Position numbers and translations under genes: made by a program. DNA of 64,000 nt from Yoonia maricola (GTDB lineage Bacteria > Pseudomonadota > Alphaproteobacteria > Rhodobacterales > Rhodobacteraceae), in contig NZ_PGTY01000002.1 of the NCBI RefSeq assembly GCF_002797915.1, positions 398,501 through 462,500 on the forward strand. Reading direction: 5' to 3'. Positions 27,075-35,670 of this stretch are shown here, in pieces (the stretch's first letter is position 1; every line of letters starts with the position of its first letter). The notes beneath the pieces are model-generated. The model saw nothing but the letters and a program-made list of their open reading frames with translations. It ran no database searches and had not been told where the DNA came from.

Positions 27075-27617
27075 TTACGACGTTCCGTTGTCAGTTGGTG
27101 GCCAGGGGCGGGTATTATCGGCATCGATCCACGCCTGAACCCATGCGGGTTTCTCTGGTGACGGTTGATCCATGCCGACAGCTGCAAAAACAAGTGCCGG
27201 GTTCACAATGCCATTCTTGTCTGTCACGGCCGAGCGATACAGCACCTGCACCGCGCATTCATCGCCAATCCAGATTGTCTGCTCCATGTAAAAGAAACGC
27301 TCGCTCCAGCCGACGGCCTTGCTGACCATGCGGAACTTGACGAAGGGTCTGATCCGCTTGCGATAACGGGCGGACGATCCGGCAATTGTCAGCCCCCAGC
27401 GGTTCTTGGTCAACGCGCCCAGTAGGCCAACGCGCTGGGCAAGGCCCGTCCGTCCAATATCAAGGATGCTGAGGATACGGCCATTGTTCATTTCCATGTA
27501 CTGATCAATGTCTTGGGGCCAGCACCGGTGATAGGACACATGGCTGTCCAACGCATGCAGGGGTGGCATGCGGCGCGCCCTGAGCACTTCTTTGATTACG
27601 CGAATGATAGGATACAT
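27075..27617 (-). CDS. Thioesterase-family (hotdog fold) protein
   Basis: A 180-residue protein resembling the THEM6/acyl-CoA thioesterase-like group: SHVSYHRCWPQDIDQYMEMN aligns with the hotdog helix region (an HxxxxxDID..ME.NN pattern). Then come GRTGLAQRVGLL and SSARYRKRIRPFVKF. Activity on acyl-CoA is plausible, but no substrate can be given. The ATG at 27617 follows AAGGACCGAGCT; the frame open to 27737 would overlap the divergent yggT start. It is divergent from yggT. Confidence 0.75.
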   Translation of the reverse strand: MYPIIRVIKEVLRARRMPPLHALDSHVSYHRCWPQDIDQYMEMNNGRILSILDIGRTGLAQRVGLLGALTKNRWGLTIAGSSARYRKRIRPFVKFRMVSKAVGWSERFFYMEQTIWIGDECAVQVLYRSAVTDKNGIVNPALVFAAVGMDQPSPEKPAWVQAWIDADNTRPWPPTDNGTS

Positions 27618-27725
27618 AGCTCGGTCCTTCGATACCCTGCCAGAAATGGTCATGCTTGACGTAAACGTCAACTTTGACCTTGCGGCAACCTTGGGCTTGT
27701 CGGCGCGCGCCTGAACGCTTAGGTC

Positions 27726-28043
27726 ATGGCAGACCAAACAAAGGGCGCCTTTCGCATGATATCACTTATCCAAATCATCCTTTTGATCCTTGGAGTATTC
27801 CGGTTTTTTGTGATCGCCCATTTCATCATGAGCTGGCTGATCCGGTTTGAGGTGCTCAACATCCGGCAAGAGTTCGTGGGTCAGGTCTGGTATGGGTTGG
27901 AACGCATCCTTGACCCGATCTATGGCCGCATAAGGCGGTACATGCCCGACCTTGGCGGTATCGACATCACGCCAATTGCCGTTCTGGTCTCGATCGAGAT
28001 TTTGCGGATATTCCTGACCAACGCGATGATTTCAATCGCCTAG
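27726..28043 (+). CDS. YggT-family membrane protein
   Basis: A 105-residue protein of the YggT family with two hydrophobic segments: IQIILLILGVFRFFVIAHFIM and the C-terminal ITPIAVLVSIEILRIFL. The central RILDPIYGRIRRYMPDLGGID is the family signature. YggT proteins have been linked to osmotic-shock tolerance and, in some bacteria, to cell division or photosystem assembly, without a fixed role. The start at 27726 follows AGGTC; an alternative ATG at 27756 (MISLIQII) would give the more usual 95 residues. Confidence 0.88.
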   Translation: MADQTKGAFRMISLIQIILLILGVFRFFVIAHFIMSWLIRFEVLNIRQEFVGQVWYGLERILDPIYGRIRRYMPDLGGIDITPIAVLVSIEILRIFLTNAMISIA

Positions 28044-28172
28044 ACAATTTTTCGCCCGCCCGCGCCTTGTTTCACAGCAAGCGGTTGCGTCAAGGCGAAA
28101 ATTGCTGAAAACTGTTTGTCATTGGGGCAACGCGGCAGGCCTGATATCTGCCGCCAATTCGGGAAGAACGAT

Positions 28173-28574
28173 ATGCGTTTTCTAAATCTCAGCAAAAAAG
28201 GCGTCGCGATTGTGCTGTCGGCGCAATTAGTTCTGGCCACACAGGCCGTTACGATGGCGCAGGCCGAAATGTTGGGCACCGATCAGGCGATCAACAAATA
28301 CACAGCTTTGGCGAACCGCAACGCGCTGATGGATCAGATCCAGCGCGATGATGTACAGGCTGAAATCGTGGCCCTTGGTATAGACCCCGCCGAGGCAGAG
28401 GCCCGTTTGGCTGCACTGTCTGATGCGGAAATCGCAACCATGCTGACACAGATGGAGAATGACAGCGCAGGTGCGGATATCGTTGGCACGATGTTTACGA
28501 TCTTCGTGATCCTGCTTGTCACTGATCTGCTTTGCTTGACGCGGGTGTTCAACTTTACACGGTGCGTGCGCTAA
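28173..28574 (+). CDS. PA2779-family exported protein
   Basis: A 133-residue protein with an N-terminal signal or anchor (KGVAIVLSAQLVLATQAVTMAQA) and a C-terminal helix (IVGTMFTIFVILLVTDLLC). The region between has the PA2779-type pattern DDVQAEIVALGIDPAEAEARLAAL-like spacing with a short helical repeat. The ATG at 28173 follows GGGAAGAA. The next gene is a PA2778-type peptidase, the pairing that defines this family in Pseudomonas and other proteobacteria, which strengthens the call. Function is unknown. Confidence 0.78.
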   Translation: MRFLNLSKKGVAIVLSAQLVLATQAVTMAQAEMLGTDQAINKYTALANRNALMDQIQRDDVQAEIVALGIDPAEAEARLAALSDAEIATMLTQMENDSAGADIVGTMFTIFVILLVTDLLCLTRVFNFTRCVR

Positions 28575-29401
28575 GGCCATTCGCAAGGCGGCTTGCCTGC
28601 CTGCTGGCGCTTTGCTGGCTTGCGGCATGTGCGCAGCCGTTTGATCCTGACGCACGGCTGACCATCGACGCACCGACGCGGGCGAGTGTCGCCGATGTGC
28701 CGCTGATCCGGCAAGAAGACTTTTTTTGCGGCCCAGCGTCCATTGCCATGGTCATGCAATGGGCTGGGTCCGAAATCACCCAAAAAGACGTTGCCGCTTT
28801 GGCCTTCAGCCCTGGTGCGGGCGGTACCTATCTGGCCGATATGATCGGGAGCAGCCGCCGGTTGGGTCAACTGGCGGTCGAGATCAATAACTTTGATCAG
28901 CTGTTGGCAGAGGTCACCGCAGGGCATCCGGTCATCGTCTTTCAGAACCTTGGGTTGGGGGTGCTGCCGGTTTGGCACTATGGCGTTGTGACGGGATATG
29001 ATTTCGAAAAGGATGAAGTCTACCTCAACTCGGGCCAGTTGAACCAAATGGTGATGGCCTTTGCCGTCTTTGAACGGACATGGCGGCGAGGCGATTATTG
29101 GGCATTGGTGGTTTTGCCACCAGATGAGCTTCCGGTCAGCACGTCAGAGGCGGATGTGCTGTCCGCAGCTGCGGCGCTTGAGCGGGTGGAACAGTTTCAA
29201 GCCGCAGAAACACTTTATGAAACCGGCGCTGTAAAGTGGCCCGAAAATTGGCTGTGGCAGTTTGGCTTGGGCAACGCGCGCTATGCCATGGGTGATCTGC
29301 GCGGTGCGCGAACAGCGCTTAGGCGCGCCCGTGCGCTTGATCCGACCATTCCAGAGATCCGCGCCAATCTGGCTTTTGTTGAAAGCGAATTGGCAGGCTG
29401 A
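28562..29401 (+). CDS. PA2778-family C39-like cysteine peptidase lipoprotein with TPR tail
   Basis: A 279-residue protein starting at GTG 28562, which gives a clean lipoprotein signal (MRALRPFARRLACLLALCWL followed by AAC) and overlaps the upstream stop. A TTG at 28532 is an alternative. A C39-like papain-fold domain follows, with the Cys in RQEDFFCGPASIAMVMQWAG, the His in LPVWHYGVVTGYD and an Asn/Asp later. The C-terminal 85 residues form TPR-like helices (FGLGNARYAMGDLRGARTAL). Likely periplasmic, anchored to a membrane; the substrate is unknown, possibly its upstream partner. Confidence 0.82.
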   Translation: MRALRPFARRLACLLALCWLAACAQPFDPDARLTIDAPTRASVADVPLIRQEDFFCGPASIAMVMQWAGSEITQKDVAALAFSPGAGGTYLADMIGSSRRLGQLAVEINNFDQLLAEVTAGHPVIVFQNLGLGVLPVWHYGVVTGYDFEKDEVYLNSGQLNQMVMAFAVFERTWRRGDYWALVVLPPDELPVSTSEADVLSAAAALERVEQFQAAETLYETGAVKWPENWLWQFGLGNARYAMGDLRGARTALRRARALDPTIPEIRANLAFVESELAG

Positions 29402-29537
29402 TTGCCTCGCAACCGAAACGTCCGTAACCCATCGGAAATTACGCATGGCGCAAATGCGCCGCTGGCGGTCGCCCATGGCCTTTCGGCAAAGTGGTGCAAA
29501 TGGTGTAGTCTTGGTCAGATCAGCCCGGAGAATCCCG

Positions 29538-32306
29538 ATGTCAGACCGCATTTCATTCACGCTTGACGGCGAAACCGTCACTGCCGCACCGGGTGAGACG
29601 ATTTGGGAGGTCGCCAACGGGCGTGGCCTCGTGATCCCGCATCTGTGCCACAAACCGGCACCCAGTTATCGGTCTGACGGAAATTGCCGTGCCTGTATGG
29701 TGGCGATTGAAGGTGAGCGAACACTGGCGGCCAGCTGTATCCGAGAGCCATCCGAAGGGATGGTTGTGACCACTGATCAGCCCCGCGAAAAGCAGGCCCG
29801 CCGCATGGTGATGGAACTACTGGTCGCAGACCAACCGGCGCAAGAGGTGGCACATGATAAGTCATCCCACCTTTGGGACATGGCCGAGAGCCAAGATCTG
29901 AGCGACAGCCGTTTCCCACAGAAAGAGCCGGATCATGTACCGCTGCTTGATGACAGTCACGTTGCGATGTCTGTCAACCTTGATGCCTGCATCCAATGCG
30001 GTCTTTGCGTGCGCGCCTGCCGCGAAGTTCAGGTGAACGACGTCATCGGCATGGCAGGGCGTGGCGGCACGGCTTATCCGGTGTTCGACATGGACGATCC
30101 AATGGGGGCGTCCTCTTGTGTAGCCTGCGGCGAATGCGTGCAGGCTTGCCCCACCGGGGCGCTTTTGCCTGCCACGGTTACCGATGAAAACCAAATGGGT
30201 GATACCAAGGATTACGACCGCGAGGTCGAAAGCGTCTGCCCGTTCTGTGGTGTCGGTTGTCAGGTGTCGCTGAAGATCAAGGACAACAAGGTCAAATTCG
30301 TTGAGGGGATCAACGGCCCGGCCAACGAAGGGCGGCTTTGTGTCAAAGGCCGTTTCGGGTTTGACTATATCCACCATGATCACCGCCTGACCAAGCCACT
30401 GATCCGCCGTGAAGATGCACCTGCGAAGGGCCTCAACGTCGATCCGGCGAACTGGCAAACGCATTTCCGCGAAGCGACGTGGGAGGAGGCGCTGGATGTC
30501 GCAGCAAATGGTATGAAGGAGATAGGCGGTACTGGCGTCGCAGGCTTCGGTTCCGCTAAATGCACCAACGAAGAAGCGTATCTGTTCCAGAAGCTGATCC
30601 GCCAAGGGTTCGGTCACAATAACGTCGACCATTGCACACGGCTTTGTCACGCATCCTCGGTTGCTGCATTGATGGAAAACGTCGGTTCCGGTGCTGTTAC
30701 CGCGACCTTCAATGAGATTGAAAATGCGGACGTCGCCATCGTAATCGGCGCTAACCCCATCGAAAACCACCCCGTCGCCGCGACCTATTTCAAGCAATTC
30801 ACCAAGCGTGGTGGCAAGCTGATCGTGATGGACCCGCGCGGTCAGGCGCTCAAGCGGTTCGCGTCGCATATGCTGCAGTTCCGGCCCGGTGCCGATGTGT
30901 CGATGCTGAACGCGATTATGCATACGATTGTCGAAGAAGAGCTTTACGACCGGCAATATATCGAAGCCTACACCGAAAACTGGGAGGCGGAGAAAGCGCA
31001 TCTTGCAGATTTCACGCCCGAAAAGATGGAAGGCATCTGTGGGATCGATGCTGAGACCCTGCGCGATGTGGCACGTACCTTTGCGGGTGCCAAGGCCGCG
31101 ATGATTTTCTGGGGCATGGGTGTCAGCCAGCACATCCACGGCACCGACAATTCGCGCTGCCTGATCAGTCTTGCGCTGATGACCGGTCAAGTGGGCCGTC
31201 CGGGTGCTGGGCTGCATCCGCTACGCGGCCAAAACAACGTGCAGGGTGCATCGGATGCGGGGCTGATCCCTATGTTCCTGCCTGATTATCAGCCGGTGGG
31301 CGACGATGGTGTCCGTTCTGCTTTCCAAGAGATTTGGCAAGAGGGGTCGATTGATCCCAACAAGGGACTCACGGTGACCGAAATCCTCGATGCGGTGCAT
31401 GCGGGCGATATCCATGGGATGTATATCCTTGGTGAAAACCCGGCCATGTCGGACCCTGATGTCGAACATGCACGCGATGCGCTGGCGAAACTCGACCACC
31501 TTGTTGTGCAGGACATCTTTATCACGGAAACGGCCAACTATGCCGATGTGATTTTGCCTGCTTCGGCATTCGCCGAAAAATCCGGCACGGTGACGAATAC
31601 GAACCGGCAGGTTCAAATGGGCCGCCCTGCGGTGCCGCCTCCGGGTGAGGCCAAGGAAGACTGGTGGATCACGACAGAGCTTGCCAAGCGGCTGGGGCTG
31701 AATTGGACCTATACACACCCCTCCCAAATCTTTGCCGAAATGGCGCTGTCGATGAGGTCGCTGTCGAACATCACTTGGGAGCGTCTGGAAACGCAGAATG
31801 CTGTAACCTACCCGTCGCTTTCACCCGAAGATCCCGGCCAACCCATCGTCTTCGGCGATGGCTTCCCGCGCGAAAACGGGCGGGCGAAGTTTACGCCTGC
31901 CAGCGTGATCGCGCCGGATGAGACGCCGGATGCCGACTATCCGATGATCCTGATCACCGGGCGGCAGTTAGAGCATTGGCACACCGGCTCCATGACGCGG
32001 CGGTCCAAGGTGCTTGACGCGGTGGAACCTGAGGCCAACTGCTCGCTACACCCCTCGACCCTGCGCAAGCTGGGTGTGGAGCCGGGCGGTTTGGTCACGC
32101 TTTCCACGCGTCGTGGCAGCATCACGATCATGGCACGCGAGGATCGGGCGGTGGCACCTGATATGGTCTTCGTTCCCTTCGCCTATGTCGAAGCAGCGGC
32201 GAACATTCTGACCAACCCGGCCGTTGATCCCTACGGCAAAATCCCCGAATTCAAGTTCTCAGCGGTGAAGGTGGAAAAAGCCGCAAACTCGGTCGCGGCA
32301 GAGTAG
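29538..32306 (+). CDS. Formate dehydrogenase alpha subunit (Mo-bisPGD, FdsA/FdhF type)
   Basis: A 922-residue molybdoenzyme oxidising formate to CO2. In order: an N-terminal [2Fe-2S] domain with Cys 37, 50, 53 and 67; two [4Fe-4S] ferredoxin motifs near 152 (CIQCGLCVRAC) and 194 (CVACGECVQAC); the enzyme's own cluster CPFCGVGC near 234; and the catalytic loop CTRLCHASSV near 372 with the metal-ligating Cys next to His. The C-terminal dinucleotide domain ends the protein. No beta, gamma, fdsC or fdhD genes lie nearby, unlike the usual fdsGBACD cluster, so the electron-accepting partner must be elsewhere. The start follows CGGAG. Confidence 0.92.
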   Translation: MSDRISFTLDGETVTAAPGETIWEVANGRGLVIPHLCHKPAPSYRSDGNCRACMVAIEGERTLAASCIREPSEGMVVTTDQPREKQARRMVMELLVADQPAQEVAHDKSSHLWDMAESQDLSDSRFPQKEPDHVPLLDDSHVAMSVNLDACIQCGLCVRACREVQVNDVIGMAGRGGTAYPVFDMDDPMGASSCVACGECVQACPTGALLPATVTDENQMGDTKDYDREVESVCPFCGVGCQVSLKIKDNKVKFVEGINGPANEGRLCVKGRFGFDYIHHDHRLTKPLIRREDAPAKGLNVDPANWQTHFREATWEEALDVAANGMKEIGGTGVAGFGSAKCTNEEAYLFQKLIRQGFGHNNVDHCTRLCHASSVAALMENVGSGAVTATFNEIENADVAIVIGANPIENHPVAATYFKQFTKRGGKLIVMDPRGQALKRFASHMLQFRPGADVSMLNAIMHTIVEEELYDRQYIEAYTENWEAEKAHLADFTPEKMEGICGIDAETLRDVARTFAGAKAAMIFWGMGVSQHIHGTDNSRCLISLALMTGQVGRPGAGLHPLRGQNNVQGASDAGLIPMFLPDYQPVGDDGVRSAFQEIWQEGSIDPNKGLTVTEILDAVHAGDIHGMYILGENPAMSDPDVEHARDALAKLDHLVVQDIFITETANYADVILPASAFAEKSGTVTNTNRQVQMGRPAVPPPGEAKEDWWITTELAKRLGLNWTYTHPSQIFAEMALSMRSLSNITWERLETQNAVTYPSLSPEDPGQPIVFGDGFPRENGRAKFTPASVIAPDETPDADYPMILITGRQLEHWHTGSMTRRSKVLDAVEPEANCSLHPSTLRKLGVEPGGLVTLSTRRGSITIMAREDRAVAPDMVFVPFAYVEAAANILTNPAVDPYGKIPEFKFSAVKVEKAANSVAAE

Positions 32307-32431
32307 CAAACCGCGCATCTTCGGTCGCTTTGTGCCGCGCTATTGAATAGCAGCGGCGCACTGGCCTAGCGTCTTTGGTGCGTACGGCCTCTTTCATGGC
32401 TGTTCGCATGAATAACCAAAGGAGACGCATC

Positions 32432-33904
32432 ATGCGTAAATTGCCCCTTATCGCCGCCCTTGCTTGCCTCGCTGTCCCGGCTTTTGCTCAGGATGCAGCC
32501 CTTCTGATGGGCGTGTCACGCTATGAGGAGTTTCGGCGCGTGGGCAATGCCCTTGATGTGCTAAACCCAGCCGATGCCTTGCGCGGTGCGGGCTATGATG
32601 TCAGCACACTGTCCAATGGTGCAGCCGACGACATGGACCGCTTGCTGAATCGCTTTGCCGTCGATGCGACAGATGCGAACCGTTTGATTGTCGGGCTCTC
32701 GGGCAGGTTTGTGACTGACGGGACGCGCAGCTGGTTTTTGGCAGCGGATGCGGATCGTCCCTCCCCCTTTGGTCTGGACGATGCGGTGTCAGTTGAGATG
32801 ATTATGCAGGTGATGGCGCGCGTACCGGGGCAGGCGATCCTGATTTTGGGATATGATGAGGATGCCGATGATGCGATCGGGCCGTATTTGCGCGAAGGGG
32901 TGGGCACGCTTGCTGTGCCGCAGGGGGTGACCGTGCTTTATGGTGCGCCAAATCAGACCGATGATGTGGTACAGGATGCCGTGATCCAGCCGGATGGTGA
33001 TGTGATGGCCTTTGTACGCAACAACCGCCGCCTGACAGCAGTAGGCTATGTGCCCCAAAGCTTGATTATGCAGTCCGCCGATGCTGCCGCACCCGCCGCA
33101 GGTCTGCCAAGCATTGAACCGACATTGCGGGCATGGACCCTCGCGCAAGAACGGGACACGGCAGATGCGTATCGGGATTTTATCTTTGATTACCCCGCCA
33201 GCCCCTTCATCACAGACGCGCGGCGTAGGTTGGATGTGATTGAGCGCGATCCTGTGCGGCTTGCCGAAATTGAGGAAGACGGGCTGAACCTCACGCGCAA
33301 TCAACGCCGGACGGTTCAGCGTAATCTGACCGTGCTGGAGTTTGACACGCGCGGTGTGGACGGCATTTTTGGTCCTGGCACCCGTGGGGCGATCCGCAAC
33401 TGGCAACAAAGCAATGGGTTTGCCCAGACCTCGTTTCTGACGGCAGAGCAGATCAACCGCATTGATGCTCAGGCAAGTCGGCGCACAGCCGAGATCGAAG
33501 CTGAAGAAGAGCGCGCTCGCGAAGAGGCCCTTGCATTGGACCGCGATTACTGGGAAGAAACCGGTGCGCGGGGGACAGTTGCAGGGTACCGCGCGTATCT
33601 TGAACGCTACCCAAGCGGCATCTTTGCCGATCAGGCGCGCGCTAGCCTTCCGGTTGAGCAGGAAGACACCATCGATGACGCCCGCGCGGCGGAGCAAGCG
33701 CTGAATATCAACCCTGTCCTGCGGCGGTTGATTGAGAACCGTCTACAGCAACTCGGGCACAACCCCGGACAAATCGATGGGCGGTTTGATAGCGACACGC
33801 GCCGTGCAATAGGACGGTATCAGCGGCAGGGGGGGCTGACGGCGACGGGATATCTGGATCAAGCAACGCTTGCCCGGCTCTTGTCAGATACGTTTGGCCG
33901 GTAA
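32432..33904 (+). CDS. Exported caspase-like (degenerate) protein with two peptidoglycan-binding domains
   Basis: A 490-residue protein with a signal peptide (MRKLPLIAALACLAVPAFAQ). Residues 21-210 look like a metacaspase/peptidase C14 fold (LLMGVSRYEEF, NPADALRGAGYDVSTLSN). The usual catalytic SGHG is GLSGRF and the Cys motif DxC is ILGYDEDADD, so both His and Cys seem lost. Residues around 300-360 form one PG-binding domain (LEFDTRGVDGIFGPGTRGAI), a charged coiled stretch follows, and a second PG-binding domain is C-terminal (LQQLGHNPGQIDGRFDSDTR). Probably periplasmic and attached to the cell wall. GGAGAC precedes the start. Confidence 0.8.
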   Translation: MRKLPLIAALACLAVPAFAQDAALLMGVSRYEEFRRVGNALDVLNPADALRGAGYDVSTLSNGAADDMDRLLNRFAVDATDANRLIVGLSGRFVTDGTRSWFLAADADRPSPFGLDDAVSVEMIMQVMARVPGQAILILGYDEDADDAIGPYLREGVGTLAVPQGVTVLYGAPNQTDDVVQDAVIQPDGDVMAFVRNNRRLTAVGYVPQSLIMQSADAAAPAAGLPSIEPTLRAWTLAQERDTADAYRDFIFDYPASPFITDARRRLDVIERDPVRLAEIEEDGLNLTRNQRRTVQRNLTVLEFDTRGVDGIFGPGTRGAIRNWQQSNGFAQTSFLTAEQINRIDAQASRRTAEIEAEEERAREEALALDRDYWEETGARGTVAGYRAYLERYPSGIFADQARASLPVEQEDTIDDARAAEQALNINPVLRRLIENRLQQLGHNPGQIDGRFDSDTRRAIGRYQRQGGLTATGYLDQATLARLLSDTFGR

Positions 33905-33929
33905 TGGAATAGGGGACGGACTAAAAACA

Positions 33930-34775
33930 ATGCTCTGCAAAATCGGCGAGGTTGAGGTGTGGCGCATCCTCGAAATCCATGCCCCTTTTATGCCGCCCGA
34001 AGACCTGTTTCCGACTGCGGGATCGGACGTCAGTGCCGTCATCGAAAGCCTTGCTCCGGGCAGCATCGATGCGGTATCCGGCCGTTTGATCCTGCCGATA
34101 CAGGGCTTTTTGCTGAAAACCCCTTCGCATAACATTCTCGTCGACAGCTGTGTCGGCAATCATAAGACAAACCCCAATGACCCTGACTGGCATCAACGCT
34201 CTGACGGGCGGTTTATGGCGGCGTTGACAGCCGCCGGCATCGGCCCGGCAGAGGTGGATTACGTCCTTTGCACCCATCTGCACATAGATCACATTGGATG
34301 GAACACGCAGCTTGAGGATGGGCGTTGGGTGCCCACATTTCCGAATGCGCGTTACCTAATGCCTGCGGATGACGAAGCGGTACAGCGCGCGCGGCATAGC
34401 CATGCCTATATTGAAAGCGTGCTGCCGGTGATTGAAGCAGGACAGGCCGAACTGGTGCAGGCCGGACATTGCTTGGGGGATCACGTGACGCTGATCCCCA
34501 CACCGGGGCACACGCCGGGCCATGTGTCTGTATTGGTGAAAAGTGGTGACCGGCAAGCGATCATTACCGGAGATGCGTTGCATTCGTCCGCGCAATGTTG
34601 GCACCCTGACTGGCATTTTCTGTATGATGTGGATGCCGAGATGGCGGTAACATCGCGCAGGGATTTGTTGGAGCAGTGTGCGGAAAGCAATTGTACGGTC
34701 CTGGGAAGCCATTTTGCTTTGCCTTCGATCGGTCACGTGAAGGCAGAGAAAGACGCGTTTCGTTGGGAAGAGTAG
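33930..34775 (+). CDS. MBL-fold metallo-hydrolase
   Basis: A 281-residue metallo-beta-lactamase-fold protein with the dinuclear zinc motif THLHIDHIGWN, a third ligand site in TPGHTPGHVSVLV, the bridging Asp in IITGDALHS and a late His in LGSHFALPS. The set resembles lactonase-type or alkylsulfatase-like hydrolases, but the substrate cannot be named. It starts 26 bases after the caspase-like gene and is convergent with the IclR gene, 8 bp away. It may contribute to the neighbouring catabolic cluster, which is inference only. Confidence 0.85.
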   Translation: MLCKIGEVEVWRILEIHAPFMPPEDLFPTAGSDVSAVIESLAPGSIDAVSGRLILPIQGFLLKTPSHNILVDSCVGNHKTNPNDPDWHQRSDGRFMAALTAAGIGPAEVDYVLCTHLHIDHIGWNTQLEDGRWVPTFPNARYLMPADDEAVQRARHSHAYIESVLPVIEAGQAELVQAGHCLGDHVTLIPTPGHTPGHVSVLVKSGDRQAIITGDALHSSAQCWHPDWHFLYDVDAEMAVTSRRDLLEQCAESNCTVLGSHFALPSIGHVKAEKDAFRWEE

Positions 34776-34783
34776 CGCGGGCG

Positions 34784-35530
34784 TCAGGACATGTAACCTG
34801 CGCGGAACGCTTCGAGTGACGTTGCTAACTCCGCTGCCTTGCGTTCGAACCGTGAAGAGGGAACTGGGATCGAAATAGCATAGACATCGCTGCCCGGCTC
34901 ACTGATCGCAAAACCCAAGGCACTAACACCTTCGGTATGCTCGTTGATATCGCGTGCGAGTGCGCCAGACCGGATTGCTTCAATTTCGGCAAAAAAATCG
35001 GGCAAGCGTGGCGCGAGGGCCGGTCTTTCCTCGAACTCTGCGATGATCAGCTTGTCGGCCTCCACCGGGTCCAAACAGGCCAGAGCTGCCTTGCCATTGG
35101 CCGTCGTTGTAAGAGGGAACGTTTCCCCGATGCTTGAAACAGTGCGCAACCGCTGGCTCCCGACGATCTGATCGATAAATCGCATCCGGTGGCCTTCAAG
35201 TACGGCGAGGTCCACTGTCTCTCCCGTCAACTCTGAGATTTGCTTCATCAAAGGCCGCAAACGGTCGCGGATAGCGGCTGCACTTGCTTGGGCCAGGCTT
35301 TGGATTTCCGGGCCGAGCCTGATTCCTGCGTTGCCCTTTTCTATCGAAATAAACCCCTCCAGTGCGAGAGCTGCAACGATCCGTTGTACCGTAGAACGGG
35401 GCAGCTCGACCTGATTGGCGATCTGCCCAAGGCTGAGCCCCGATGTTTCCCGACCCAACACGCGCAAGATGTCAGTCGCGCGGGAAATGACCTTAATACG
35501 CTGATTATTAATAACTTTATTTCCGTCCAA
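34784..35530 (-). CDS. IclR-family transcriptional regulator
   Basis: A 248-residue regulator with an N-terminal winged helix-turn-helix (SLGQIANQVELPRSTVQRIV, near residues 32-51) and the C-terminal IclR effector domain (TVDLAVLEGHRMRFIDQIVG; TTTANGKAALACL). The start is uncertain. A TTG at 35530 with GGAGACAGAAA upstream gives the normal IclR length and is preferred; an ATG at 35671 would add 47 basic residues and overlap the divergent operon. It is divergent from the ten-gene catabolic operon and is its likely regulator. Confidence 0.88.
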   Translation of the reverse strand: MDGNKVINNQRIKVISRATDILRVLGRETSGLSLGQIANQVELPRSTVQRIVAALALEGFISIEKGNAGIRLGPEIQSLAQASAAAIRDRLRPLMKQISELTGETVDLAVLEGHRMRFIDQIVGSQRLRTVSSIGETFPLTTTANGKAALACLDPVEADKLIIAEFEERPALAPRLPDFFAEIEAIRSGALARDINEHTEGVSALGFAISEPGSDVYAISIPVPSSRFERKAAELATSLEAFRAGYMS

Positions 35531-35670
35531 TTTCTGTCTCCGCTTGCGCAGTCGCCTGTATTCGCTCTGCTTTAGCCTAAGGGTGGGTATTTTCCAAATC
35601 AATACTTGACCGTATGGCGATACATATGCACCATTTTGCGGGACACGCGCTTTGCGACTGGGAGGAACCA

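Noticed and set aside
29862..31217. 451-codon minus-strand frame opposite the formate dehydrogenase gene
   Set aside because: A shadow of the strong plus-strand coding pattern in a high-GC gene; no recognisable domain, whereas the plus-strand product has all catalytic motifs.
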